Of a DNA stretch of 64,000 nucleotides, positions 14,901 through 26,573 are shown one piece after another. Positions within the stretch are counted from its first letter, which is position 1. Each line of letters starts with the position of its first letter. The notes beneath the pieces are model-generated. The model was given only the letters and a program-made list of their open reading frames with translations. It had not been told where the DNA came from and ran no database searches. This DNA is from Beaufortia kweichowensis (Eukaryota; Chordata; Actinopteri; Cypriniformes; Gastromyzontidae), in contig CM032808.1 in assembly GCA_019155185.1 (NCBI GenBank), forward strand, positions 6,996,716 to 7,060,715, read 5' to 3'. Position numbers and translations under genes: made by a program.

Positions 14901-15784
14901 GAAAGGTTGAATTCATTCTCTTTGAAAAAGAGCAATTAACAAACAAAATAAACATTTCCATTAAGACTTTTATAATAAAATAAGTTCAACAGTTAAACTG
15001 TATTTTTGTATTGCACTGTATGCACTCAGACTATCTCCACACCAGCTTGCAGTCTAACCGTTGATATCTGTGATCTGTTTCAAACCATCACAATCAACCC
15101 CACCCCTCAGAGCCAGACCTATAGTAATATTTCTGTTGTAAATGTGAAAAGAGATAAGAGTGAGAGCCTTCCTGTCTGTAAACATCATGCTAATTAAACA
15201 TCTTCTCAAGAAATGTCTCTATTCATTTTTAATAGTCGGAGCACGCTGTCACTGTACATTTGGTGGGTTGACTTTAAAGTAAATAATGAAAAATAATGAA
15301 AATAGTATTTTCAGACTGGCTTCCTGAACTCTCCCCCATTTGGCATTGGTCTGATAAACAGATACTCACGCTATTGGTTGAGCAAACGTTGATCAAACGT
15401 TGCTGCATTGTAACAAATCAGTGTAATAGTTCCACAGAGCAACATTCTTTAATCTTTTTTTTTAAAAGTTGTCTGCGGTTGTAAAAAGGATTGTAATATC
15501 AACACATTTCAGTTGCCAGCCATGTGCTCTATATGGGACACTGGACCCTTGTTAACTATTATCAGTGGAGGAATGAGGTTGCATCAGCTATTGAAAGCCC
15601 TATCACTCAATTTTTGTTGTTCTCTAATTAGGTGACAAGATCGGTGGTGGATCGCCCAGGGCAAATGACACTACTCTCCGATCCTCTGCTGGTGTGTGGG
15701 GGCGACGGCTTCACACACTCCAATTTCGACGGTTGCGTCGAGTCCGCCCTGAAGGTCTTTGAGGTTCTGAAGTCTTCTCTCTGA
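5793..15784 (+). CDS. rnls: Renalase, C-terminal half (last three coding exons; 5' part lies outside the window)
   Basis: Renalase is a flavin-dependent oxidase described as oxidising isomeric forms of NAD(P)H, and it is also found in blood. Three exons join in frame: 5793-5966, 11174-11349 and 15632-15784 (stop TGA at 15782). Together they give 166 complete residues, about half of the usual length of roughly 340. Family-typical stretches are AVSYSSRYALGLFY, DVPWAAKYI and NPCIRF in the first exon, TSVPFGV and PGLPQP in the second, and CGGDGFTHSNFDGC near the C-terminus. The N-terminal FAD-binding exons are not present. I found no further coding exon in positions 1-5792, so they must lie beyond the left edge. 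The Met at 5795 is internal: the exon opens with two bases of a split codon after an acceptor AG at 5791-5792. The gene converges with pten. Identity is secure from the protein motifs and from the neighbourhood. Confidence 0.93.
8262..8551. repeat. 32-bp minisatellite, nine copies
   Basis: The unit contains TTTTGTGTATCCTCTGTTTA followed by GTC(A/G)GAGAAGAG. Unit starts are spaced exactly 32 bp apart from 8267 to 8523, giving nine copies. Units are near-identical apart from an A/G change, which implies recent expansion. It sits within the rnls intron. Confidence 0.92.
8553..8770. repeat. Direct duplication (136-bp offset) next to the minisatellite
   Basis: An 82-bp block beginning CGATTGTATGGGGCTACATG at 8553-8634 recurs almost unchanged at 8689-8770. 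The bases before the second copy (AAGTTGTTATGCA) also occur just left of the minisatellite, near 8244. The minisatellite therefore appears to have grown inside one copy of a larger tandem duplication. Confidence 0.85.
11174..11349 (+). CDS. rnls: rnls coding exon (penultimate)
   Basis: The acceptor AG is at 11172-11173 and the donor GTGAGA starts at 11350. The first two bases complete a Glu codon split from the previous exon, followed by 58 codons running from SKNTGPSMVVHTSVPFGV to KCQKWRYSQ. The exon ends in phase 0. Confidence 0.93.
11489..11984 (-). mobile_element. Tc1/mariner-like MITE, copy 1
   Basis: Ends resemble CAGTACCAAAGGTTTGGA and, inverted, TTTTGACTGGTACTGTA. The interior shares AGTAGTCACCCTTTGTCTAG and GGCTGCTTTTTATTCATTAT with the other four copies. 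There is no transposase frame, so it is non-autonomous. Assignment to Tc1/mariner rests on the terminal style and the TA ends. Confidence 0.75.
13908..14413 (+). mobile_element. Tc1/mariner-like MITE, copy 2
   Basis: Bounded by TACAGTACTAGTCAAAAGTT and CAAACTTTTGACTAGTACTG, an inverted terminal pair with only minor mismatches. The interior is the reverse complement of copy 1. It is probably the best-preserved copy here. No coding capacity. Confidence 0.8.
15632..15784 (+). CDS. rnls: rnls terminal coding exon with stop
   Basis: The acceptor TCTCTAATTAG ends at 15631. Fifty codons follow, starting VTRSVVDRPGQMTLL and containing CGGDGF and SNFDGC, with a TGA stop at 15782-15784. CGGDGF-x-SNFDGC is a characteristic C-terminal motif of renalases. 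Confidence 0.94.
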   Translation: MTRSVVDRPGQMTLLSDPLLVCGGDGFTHSNFDGCVESALKVFEVLKSSL

Positions 15785-16135
15785 AGAGGGTTGGAAAAGA
15801 AAGCCTACATTTTTGGTTCTCGTTATGGATGCCAGCATTGATTTTAGATTTGAGCCCCTCCCCAAAGAAAGATGGATGTACGGCACAGAGCACGGAAGAA
15901 CCGTCTCACTTGTGTCTGCAGACACGCATTTTGTTACGAAAACCAATTATACCGTCTGTGCCGGATGCTGAGGATTAAAGGAGGACAAAGAGAACAGCGC
16001 AGACAGATGTCTAATACTGGACCTGTAGACGGCACAATGCATCAGTCTCAAACCTCAGTCTGCTAAAGTCTAACAGATATTTTGTGTTCACAATTTGGGA
16101 TTTAATCACAATAAAACAATTACACCTTAAATGAC
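15785..16135 (+). other. rnls: rnls 3'UTR with likely poly(A) signal
   Basis: This is unique sequence after the rnls stop. A canonical AATAAA sits at 16110-16115, about 330 bases past the stop, so transcripts probably end near 16130-16140. The end point is inferred from the hexamer only. Confidence 0.55.
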
Positions 16136-16810
16136 TGCTGTTTGGTATGATACTGTAAACTCCTAAAACAATTTTTAGAACATAATATAGATGATCTCGT
16201 ATTATGTGAATAGCTGCATGTAACATTCATACTTTTAAAACAGAAAAAAATTTTGTCCCGTTTTTTCAGTAAAAAATGTACACGTTACTAAAAGAACATT
16301 ATTTAGGCAAATTTGTGTAAGATATTGTAAGGTTTTTTTTAGAGTATAAGGCAAATTAAATTTAGTGAAGTTTATACTTGCAACAATAAACAAACTATTT
16401 GCGAAAGGGGTCAGAAAATATATTTTCTTCTAAAAAAAAATATTTATTTTTTATCTAATTATTTAATTATATCTATAATAATAATGATTTTTATCTGTAA
16501 AAAATAATTTTATTTTGTTTTTATTTCAATATCTAAGTACATTTATTTTGTTTTAAGGATGTACAGATATTTTTTGTAGAATACTACTAAAATATTTAGT
16601 AAAATATTTTTAATACCACAAAACACTTTGTGGTAGGGTAAAATGTTGAATTACAAATTAATTTAAAATTAGAAATGGAAAAAATGGAACAAAATAACTA
16701 TATCGATAAATAAAAACAACATTGATAGCAGTCACAACAAGGTAGGTATATTACATTTCCAGTTATACGTTATGCCTAATATTAATTAAAGTATTTTTTT
16801 ACACCAAAAA

Positions 16811-17052
16811 ACAGTCATGATTTATGTATTCTCATGCTGTTTAAATGTGGAACACAAAAGAAGATATTTTGAGAAATGTGATTTGTTTTTGTCCATACAA
16901 TAGAAGTCAATGGGAGCCAGTGTTGTTTGAATACCAACGTTCTTCAAAATATCTTCTTTTGTATTCTGCAAAAGATATTCATACATTTTGGAATGACATG
17001 AGGATGAGTAAATGATGAAAGAATTTGTATTTTTGAGTGAACTATCCCGTTA
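16811..17052. repeat. Cyprinid interspersed repeat, palindromic copy
   Basis: Contains AACACAAAAGAAGATATTTTG on one arm and its near reverse complement CAAAATATCTTCTTTTGT on the other, followed by ATGACATGAGGATGAGTAAA and TGAGTGAACTATCCC. The two arms could fold back on each other. The family name is not assigned. Confidence 0.65.
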
Positions 17053-17737
17053 TAAATCCTTTATGAGTATGACAACTGCCCATTTACATTTAATGTGATT
17101 AACCAGTACCCATGTGTAAATGTGGGTTTTTAATTGCAAAGCCCACAAGAGCTCACAGATCATTTGTGTAAATCAGACCCATCTTGCATTTGCTTGTTTA
17201 GCGCAGAAGTGGGGGCGAAAGTTGGCCCAGCTCGTCTGCCACCCCCCACTGCTCCGGGTGTGCTATAATTCTGTTTAGAGGAGAGTGAGCAGCCATTGAC
17301 CGACTTGTGCAGCTTAGTGGCGCTGCATCTGGGCCATAATCTGGGACAAAATGTTTGGCAGTCAGTCTGGAGAGAGGGCTTCTCCTAATCCAGTCATAAT
17401 TATAAGCGGGTGGGCCCGGGACCACTGCACATCTGATCCTGCTTCACTGTCTGTCTCGACCTCTCCCTTCCTTCTTTCTATATCTCCCCCACTCTAAACT
17501 CCCCTCCCCACTACTGTGCCTTTACCTGGATTATATTACACTTTCAGAGAGATGCAGTATATCATCAATACAGAGTCAAAGAACATCTTGTGTTTACTGC
17601 TATAAGATGGATGGGTTGGAGTCATCTACAATTTGCATTTATCATGCAGCCTTTGCGCAAGAGCATTTTTTATTTTAGCTATATGCAAGACAGATGATAA
17701 TTGATTGCATTTATCTTTCTGCATTGAATCCCACATA

Positions 17738-18227
17738 TACACTGCCATTCAAAAGGTCTCTTGATGGAAATTTTTTAAGATCTTAAAAGTTGTATGTCTG
17801 AATGTTAGTTAAATTAGTTATGGAGGGAAAATTTAACTGTGCTGCGATATGAATTTTTTATTATTTATTTTTTTTTTAACAAACTTATTGGATTTATTAA
17901 TTCAAATAATGAATAAAAAGCAGCCAAAAAAGTCCAGCATAGATAGAAATTTCTTCCGTGTTGTTTAAAAAGCGAGATCTCAAAAAGCTGGATAATAAAA
18001 TGTCAAGACTTTGATTTTGCAAAGTCTAGACAAAGGGTGACTACTTTCAAAAAAGGCTAAAATGTAACATAGTGTTTGTTTATTTTGGATACTTTTAGTC
18101 ACAACATAATTCCCACAGTTACATTTGTGTTATTTCATGGTTTTAATGAGTTCTACCATTCTAAAATGTGGGGAAAAAATCTAAACAACAGTGAGTAAGT
18201 GTTTCCAAACCTTTGACTGATACTGTA
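17738..18227 (+). mobile_element. Tc1/mariner-like MITE, copy 3
   Basis: Shares GTCTAGACAAAGGGTGACTA and ATTTCATGGTTTTAATGAGT with the other copies and ends in TTGACTGATACTGTA. Left terminus degraded (TACACTGCCATTCAAAAG). Confidence 0.7.
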
Positions 18228-18396
18228 TATAGTGAAATCTAAGGCGTGTTTCACATTTTCATCACAAAAAGTTTATATTAAATTCCCTAATATTTTATGA
18301 CAGCATGTACTCAAACTGGCATAGCCTCCACAAGTTTGTTTAAATCCTGATGTTTCGTATTATCCAGCAGTATTTGAGAATGTTCCAAAGAGTCTT

Positions 18397-18422
18397 TTGT
18401 GTGCTTCAATGGAAGCACACAA
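18397..18422. other. Perfect 11-bp stem hairpin
   Basis: TTGTGTGCTTC, loop AATG, GAAGCACACAA. A single short perfect inverted repeat; nothing around it indicates a function. Confidence 0.6.
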
Positions 18423-20771
18423 GAGCAAATTGACCTTTCGTACAGAGGAGTTAACATGCTCAATGTCACGAATAATTAAATTTGTGTGATCTCAGACTTC
18501 TGGACTCCACTGACTACACAGGCAGCAGTAGATATGCATATACATAGACCCTAACACACATACATACACACTTGGACATATATTTTGTATTCTTAAAATG
18601 TCTTGTATTTGTTCCCTTGTCTGCTTTATAAAGGTTGACCGTCTGCTTCTTCAATCACACATGTCTTCCATGTTAAACAGGCTGAGCAAACATCAATGCT
18701 AGACTTCGGTTAAAGTGTTTTTGCTCCTTTGCGAGAGTCATCCCATCTTGTGCCATATAAAATGAGCTTTATCAATCAAAAGCACACGAATAAAAGGTTG
18801 TACGTCTTCCTCTCTTTCAGTCGCTGTGCAGAGACCGGTCCCATCGCTAAAGAGAAAAAGAGCAAGGGTTTACTCTAATGGATACATTATTCATGCGAGG
18901 AATCGAGCTTAGCTGCCTGTGTTGCAGGAGCATTGCCACAACGTTGCATCAGCCACCTCGCTTTCATTAATACGCACATTACCGACTAGAGGTCTTTGAT
19001 CTTTTTTTAGCAGTCTATAAAAAAGAATGGGCCATGCTTGAATGCTCCATAGCTGTCTCGAAATGGTTGCTGATTCGATTTAGGTTGTTGATGGCCATCC
19101 TAAGCCTACACTGATGGATGGGCGTCAGGGGATGTCTGTGAACGGAGATCAGACGGCGAATATCGTATCAGTATTGTATGTTACATCCAGCGCAAACCTG
19201 CGCCCCCATCCCCGTGTGTTTGGTGGATGACAGAGTCGAGCAAAACCTTTGTTCTCCTGCCATGGCTCGTTTCAGATGTTCCCCTGACTCTTTTGGCTTT
19301 TTATCTTCTTCTCTGTGTGAAATAATCTCGCGCTCTATATTTTATCCTGTTTTGTTCATCCGTGCACACGAGGGTCCCTCCAGACCGTCTCCGCTTGTCG
19401 TTCCCCTCGTTTTCTGTTGGGGATCGTAGCTCCAGTGACCTATTTTCACAGTCTATTCGGATGGAGCGCGGCTACGGCTGAAGTGCATTCTGGGTAACTC
19501 ATTTGCATTTTTGCAAAGTCACTGGCAGATGGCACCAGAGGTTGAGGAGATAACGGTAGACTAATCCCTACTCAATAGACACAAACATTCAGTACTCTTT
19601 AACATCATACACAATCCCATCCCCCTCTCCGAGGCGAGCAGAAGTTGGACACCCCCGTCCGGACGAAAAGCTCGGGCATCATATCATATTATAAGTGCTT
19701 AGGCCCTCACTCACATTCAGAATGAGAAGACATTTGTAGCTGGATTCAAGGGCATCACTAATAAGATTTTTTTCTCCTTCATATTTGGTTAGAGGGAGAG
19801 ATGTTTTCTGTGAGGAAATGAAAGGATGTAGTGCCTGGGTTTGGGGGATGTGAGGATTCGTCTGTGTGTGTGTGAGAGAGACAGACAGGAGATTGGGATG
19901 TTTAGACTTAGGTCTCAAGGGAGCTCAGGCTTGTTTAATTAGAGGGGTGGTGCCATGGGTAATGGGCTCTGATGTCATCGGCCCTCAGTCTTTCTCACTC
20001 TCTCTCTTTCCCGTCAGAGACTCAACGGCATGACATTCTCAGCTGTCAATGTCCAAAAGCTCTTTATTGATCTGGGAGGGATGGCTTTACCCACATGGCA
20101 GAAAACTATCGGCACACAATTTTAGCTGTAGGGCTCAACCTTTGATTTAGACATAGACAGCATGTATTGTTTTTCAGGGGCACCGCTGGTGATCCTGTCT
20201 CTCGAACAATTAACAATGTAGTAGTTCAGTAGTGTTACTCGTGTGTTATAGTTTTTAAGGGGACAAGATTTGAATCCTGATTTGTCATCTGTATGTTTTT
20301 AAAAACAAAAATGCAAAACCACAGAACTTAACAAGCTAAGTCTAAGCTGACTTTTAGAGTTCTTTTTGAGTCTTTTTCAGTTTTTAATTGAGGTGTTTTT
20401 ATAGGTAACATATTTTATAAATATTTTTGTTTATGTTTATTGTTATAAAAATTTGTAAAATATTTATTTATGAGTCTTTTCATCAATATATAGTTTGTCA
20501 TGAATAGATTAGAATTCAACTGAAATATAAAAAAGTGAATAATGAAATAATCGTAGTCTTCCTCCTGAGGAACAGTGACAGTTAACAGGTTAAAAACAGC
20601 ATTAGATTTGAATAATAACTCGCTTTTGTGAGAAATATTTGGAGTGAAACGATGGCGGGTAAATGATGACAGAATCTTCAGTGTAAAGAAAATAAGCTGC
20701 AAAAGTTGCAACTCATCAAAGTCACATTAAGAATAATAACTATAACGATAACTATATTAGCGTCGACACCA

Positions 20772-21014
20772 ACACAATCTCACGGGAATTCGTACATATT
20801 TTATGAGGTAGAAAATTTGTATGAATTCGTAAAATCTCATTTATATGTTTCAGTATGATTTGACCGTGATGTTAGGCTTAGGGGAGGGGTTTGGATTGGG
20901 TCTTTGTCATTGCTTTTAACTAATTATCATATGGTTTTGGACGATTCACATTTTACATTTTCATACAAGTCAGCCACCCTGTAATGCATACAAATTCCTG
21001 TAAAATCAGGTTGT
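20772..21014. mobile_element. Small palindromic-ended DNA element (MITE)
   Basis: The left end contains CAATCTCACGGGAATTCGTA. The right end, reverse-complemented, gives ACAACCTGATTTTACAGGAA followed by TTTGTATG, an imperfect inverted match. I recall a similar abundant fish repeat with a central GTTAGG-rich part (here GTTAGGCTTAGGGGAGGGG). No coding capacity. Confidence 0.6.
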
Positions 21015-24000
21015 CCACACTAAAGCTCAATAATCCAGTTTCATGTTTTAATTATGAGACCTTTGTATTCTGATTGGCCGTGAATGTCTCATTATTCATC
21101 ACATAAAAAACTGTGATGCCAATGATATCATTATTACTCTGTATTGTTGTAGTTGTGGTGCTATTCTCTTCAATTTATAATGATTTTTAATCTTAATCTT
21201 AATCTTTATAGTTATCAGCCTTGGTTTGACATGCATAACTAGAACTTTAGACATAAGACCAGGTGATTTCTGAATTTTAAAAAAAACTATAAAAAAATTT
21301 TTTTTTACGTGTGCTCAAAAACTGCAGAGGCACATGACACAATACTTAGCACCTTTTAAAGGTCAATAAAACCGTTTACCAGCCAGCCTAGTACCAGCAG
21401 ATGCACATAAAACAGTCATTTCTGTCTTCTGTCCCAAACCCCAGAATGCATCCAGACATCAAGGTGACTTGAGCACAACCCATCCAACTAGTGCAAGCCT
21501 CCTGCCTGAGCTCTTCTCAGGGATTGTTTTGAAAGTGCAGAGAGTCATTAACAAGCCTTATGCTTTACGCAACACAAGCAGGACCCGTGCCATCTGTAGC
21601 TTGTGAAATGGTGCCACACCAAAGAGAAAAATCACAAATGACATCTCTCTAATATTACAATTGTTTGTTTTAGACAGCAAGAACGGGATGAGAGATCAAA
21701 AGGAAAGCAGGAGACTGTTTCTACCCTGTTTCTCCAACAGTAATCACAGTATTGGTTCTCAGAGATTTAGGAGAGATCAGAGAAATGTCTCAGACTGGGC
21801 ACACATTCACCAAATCCTTTGAAAACAATTCATCTTTAAACTAATTATCTCATTCATTTTATTTATACAGCTATACTATTTTTTTACATGACGCTCTGAA
21901 ATACTTGATTCTGATTGGCCAGTCACGACACTCCAAGATATGATATTCCCAGATAACAACTGCCTGAAACTATCATCTGGGTACTGCGAGTCATCTTTTT
22001 TTCTTTTATACTTATAAATATATTAGATAAAAATATACCTTATAAATATAAGATCAAATTATTAAACAAAATTGTCTTGTGTGAAAATTGTATCTGGATT
22101 TATTTTGCAATAACATCTGGCTGGCTGTTATTATTCACTGTCATTGACTGAGCAAATTAACTAACTACTTTGTACTTTTTTTCTTAATTTTAGGAGAAAC
22201 ATCTGAGCCAAAATTAATGTATAGCCCAAACAAAAGTATGCAAACCCATTGGATTAACCTGTATTTCTGTTCACAGTTGAATAATGCAAAATGCTTCATG
22301 ACCTTTGTGCAAGTCTTATCTGCAAATACAGGAAGTGTTTGGTAAAGGTTATTGCTACCCAAAGAAGGTCTTTTGCGGGTGCTTGTTTAAACTCTGCTTT
22401 AAAAAAAAGTTTTGTTCAGAATATTATTTAACCAGACCAGACTGTGTAATGTTTGTCTATTCTTATAACTTGAAGATCAGATTTTTGACCATCTGATGCA
22501 GAAATCCATGTATATCTAAAGGGTTTGACCAGCTGGAACAGTATCTAAGAACTCCGTCCTGAGCTGCAAAAGTGCACCTCCTCAATGCATATTCAAGTAG
22601 CTGAAATGTTAAAATACTTTCCATTTCTCCATTTCACAGCAGCGTCAGATTTCCTGTAGCACACTTCTGTAGCCTTTTAGATGTTGTAAGTTCTGGAAAC
22701 AGAAACAGATCTACTGAACAGATCGAGACATGCAGTAGTACTTTTGGTCAGATGCTGAATCAGTGGTTTGTATGAAATCTGTATCAAGTTAAAAAGGGTT
22801 TTTAGTCAGATGTGCATAAAGCACTGCGTAAGTATTAGTGCATATACATTGAACTCGGTGCATATGTGTCTGGTATGAACTCAGTGACAGTTTAAGTGCA
22901 TGATAAACGTCCTCATCTCTCACAAGAAGAGAAGAGCATTGAGAGGCTTGGTGGCACACCCTAACCCTTAACTTAACATTCTCTCAGGGGAGTGAAGACA
23001 CACGTGCACACCTAATAATGTGTGTAAGCCTGAAACACCACATACCTCCGGCTGCACCCAGACAGATCTACTTTACTCATTTTTTCCTCTTGGGTGAAGC
23101 ATTTTTATTTTATATCCTGAATTATTCTCATCATTTCTGTGCGAGATCAACGCACCATACCGAGCAGCCCTCATGCAGAATTTAATCTGGACCTACTTCA
23201 ACTTCTGAAAGTTTAAAGAAGCTGGCCTGCCATGAAGTCTGATTGCTATCCGCTCATTTTACAGCCATTCTCTCATTAATCAGGTTCATAAAAGGCTCGT
23301 GTATAAAAGGAAGAGTGCATTACTTGGACAGAACCACGAGCGGGACTATCTAACCCACTGCCAAAGCCCTTTCAGCTCAGATTAGACCAGCGCTCTGTAT
23401 TATACATAATAGCCCTCCTCTAGTTGTAAATCTGTTACAGCTTTGGACTTTAGACGGCAGAAAAGAGGGCAGAAATCTGGTAGAGCTAGCGTGAGCACTT
23501 CTGTCTCATTTTGGGGCCGAGTGGGGGAAGGGAAGAAGAGAGAGAGAGAGCGCCCGGGAGGCACGGCCAATCAGATGTGAGAACACGTCTGTTGCTTTGT
23601 TTTGACTGGTCATATTCATTTCCTTCCCTTCAATGCCACAAAACACTCAATATTTTTTGCAGTTTATTATTCATTTAGATGTTCAAAGGTGTATTGGTTT
23701 CGATAGAATAGAGCATGTATATTGCATTTCAGACAGCCTTGAGTGTATTTAACAGCCAGACGGAGGCTTGGAGGAGGATTCAATCGTCTCTGTTCATTCA
23801 TAGTCTGCTTGTAAAGTTTTCAGAGACAGACTGAACTGACCTAAAGCCCACAGGAGTCCCGATGTGTTTGTTTGTGTGGGTTTTCGATGAGAACATTAAC
23901 TTTAGTTTAAAAATTAAGTGCATATCTGAGGGTTTGTGTGTTGCTGTGCTGTTGAGTTTTAACTTGGAGCAAATCTCTTTAAACAAAATTCATATCTTTA

Positions 24001-24813
24001 AACTGGTTTTAAACTTAATATCTATTTAGTGCCCTAAAAGTTACTATGCTACTAAGTTAAAGGTGAATTATACAATTTCAGATGTGATATATAAATGCAA
24101 AGATTATTCAAGCATCATATAACACAGACCTCGAGCAATCTTTCTCTCTCTTTTCTGCAGTAATAGGAAATATGATGTGTCATATTAAAGGTTTGGTGAT
24201 AGCCACAGCCTGTTTCTATGAGAGAAGGTAAAATAAGAGTGTATATAAACATCACAACAAAATCAAAACAGGCACATTTAGGCCACTGTGTGTCAAAAAC
24301 GTTGTTTGCTGTTTGTTTGTTTTCTTTCTGTAGCAGCGAGGTTGTTGTAGTTACCAACATTCTGGATTTGTCAACCAATGAACAACTCATCATGGGTTTT
24401 TGGTCATCAAGGACATTCCCTTAGTTTCTGTGGCTTTTTCACAGTTCACCTATAGTGTCATTCACAACATTTATAAGTATGTAAGATTGCACGCTCGATA
24501 TCAGGACCAAGAGCATTGCACATAGTATATATTTAATCACTAAGTGACCAAATTACGACCAAAAACAGCCCGAATCCAAAGCATTCCTTAAGACTGTTCT
24601 CTTGCTGCCTTGCAAGTGCTGGAATTTCCTTTAACGAATGCAAATGCGGTAGACGTCTGCCCTTTGTGTTTGTTCCATTCTGAGATTTTGTTGCCATTAG
24701 CAAATTCACAGACATATAATTGGAGACCATATTTCAAAAGTCAGGCTGTAAAGAAAGACACATTATTGTTATGGAAGTCGAGTAATTAGGACATGTGGGA
24801 GGATAAAGAATGC

Positions 24814-24815
<2 letters not shown>

Positions 24816-24879
<64 letters not shown>
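24816..24879. repeat. (GA)n microsatellite, about 32 units
   Basis: An uninterrupted GA run. Arg-Glu and Ser-Leu peptides that seem open here on the two strands are artefacts of the repeat. Confidence 0.95.
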
Positions 24880-24883
<4 letters not shown>

Positions 24884-25261
24884 ATGATGGTTTACCCGCT
24901 GCAGTGGTAGGCTGTGGCCCGCAGACACTTGGGCTTTTATGGTTGTGGGAAAGGCCAGGGGGTCACCCAAATTTCGTCAGACATCATTTTTTTTAGAGAA
25001 AGCGATTTCAGCAGAATTTTCCCTCTCGCATGCTGTGTTTACTTTCATCCACTTCCCACTGTGTGGCTCCAATGCAGTCTGGGGAATATGTGCGCTCCGT
25101 CTGTTCACCCCTTCCCTGCCTTTGCCTTCTTTCGGAGCCGGTCGGGATCGCCATGCATCTATTTTCTTTGGCGGGGGCATCTATGATCTCATTAGTGTCC
25201 TAGGCCAGATAACACACATGACTGAAGGAAAAAAGTTTAGTGAGTATAAGACATGTTTGTT

Positions 25262-25330
25262 TAGTGGTGTGGCTCTTGTTTAGCATGCAAGGTGACCGGA
25301 GTTCAAATCCTGGTGTAGTATATAATTATT
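25262..25330 (+). mobile_element. tRNA-derived SINE head, partial
   Basis: GTGGCTCTTGTTTAGCATGC followed by an almost canonical B box (GTTCAAATCC) resembles the tRNA part of fish SINEs. The anticodon region and 3' acceptor do not make a functional tRNA. Confidence 0.5.
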
Positions 25331-25393
25331 TTGAAATAAAACAAGAAATGTATGTGGTCTGATGTTATTTTGCTAATAACGTCATTGCGTTTT

Positions 25394-25530
25394 TGTAGCT
25401 TAGTTGGTTGACCACTGTACTTGCAACATCAACATCATGGGTTCTATTCACAATGAATGCATAAACTGATTACCATGTTCAAGCTAATGTTTATGAATGT
25501 GCAAAAAGTCACTTTGGATGAAAAACTAAA
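25394..25530 (+). mobile_element. HE1-like tRNA-derived SINE, degenerate
   Basis: The head TGTAGCTTAGTTGGTTGACC carries an A-box-like stretch, followed by a B-box-like GGGTTCTATTC. The tail AAAGTCACTTTGGATGAAAA resembles the conserved end of HE1-type fish SINEs. Degenerate, and not a functional tRNA gene. Confidence 0.65.
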
Positions 25531-26068
25531 ACTGTCCAAATTTAAACATGATTATTATATTTGTTGACAGTGTGCTTAGATTTATTTATCCAACATCCAC
25601 CTGAATTAAAAGCATGGTACCACAGGAACCACCCATTCCCCACCTGATGATGTGCGGTGTAAAATCTCTGGTGTCGGCACAAAAAGATAGCGCTTTCTGT
25701 GCCCTGCTGCTATTTTTGAGGAAAGCTAAGAGTAGTCTTGAGTTTCATAAAATAGGACAAGAAAAACACGGCTTCAGCTTGACTGGAAATCTCATTAGCA
25801 AACAACTCAGGAATAACAATGTGGTCGCTGGACTGTAAAACTCAGGAGAGAATCAAAGAGATTCTTCTCAGACCCTCTGATCATAGCAGCGTAGCCGAGG
25901 TACGTTTTTGATTCCACGTCCCCCATGGACATTAATATTAAAACAATCTCCCTCTCAGAGGAGCGACATTAATGACTGGTGAAGTAATTATCCTTGCGAC
26001 AAACTGCAGTCTAAACTTTCTTGCCTCGTGTGAGGAGGGGTGGTGAGGAAGTGACCCGGACCCTAGAT

Positions 26069-26573
26069 ATTCATTACCAGTCAAGAGTTTGGAAACACTC
26101 ACCGTTGTTTCGATTTCTTTCCACATTTTACAATAGCAGTAAACTCATCAAAATCATGAAATAACACAATTGTAACCCAATTGTATGTTGTGATGAAAAG
26201 CATCCAAAATAAATGAACACTATGTTATATTTTAGCATTTTCAAAAGTAGTCACCCTTTGTCTAGACTTTGCAAAATCATACTCTTGGTATTTTATCATC
26301 CAGTTTCTTGAGGTCTCAACCTGGAAAGATTTTTAAACAACACTAAAGGAATTAATATCTATGCTGGACTCTCATTGGCTGCTTTTTATTCATTATTTGG
26401 TCCAAGTTATCTATTTCAAAAGTATTTTTTAATAAAGTTATATTTTCCTAATTAAAGAAATGAATATGTTGGACACTTCGTCTACAAAAGTCACTTCAAA
26501 CATTGAAATGTACACATTCAGATCATGAGAAACATTTTTGTCAGTTGTGTCTAAACTTTTGACTTGTGCTGTA
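26069..26573 (-). mobile_element. Tc1/mariner-like MITE, copy 4
   Basis: ATTACCAGTCAAGAGTTTGG at the left and TAAACTTTTGACTTGTGCTG at the right, with AGTAGTCACCCTTTGTCTAG inside. Same orientation as copy 1. Confidence 0.75.

Larger units (their letters stand above)
11350..15631. other. rnls last intron
   Basis: A 4.3-kb intron with no exon seen. It carries two Tc1-like MITE copies in opposite orientation (11489-11984 and 13908-14413) and a CA-rich low-complexity stretch around 12570-12730. The rest is unique AT-rich sequence. Confidence 0.6.

Noticed and set aside
24734..24996. Open frames with Arg-Glu or Ser-Leu runs
   Set aside because: Caused by the (GA)n microsatellite.
25262..25330. 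Functional tRNA gene
   Set aside because: A B-box-like sequence is present but no complete cloverleaf with acceptor stem can be formed; it fits a SINE head better.
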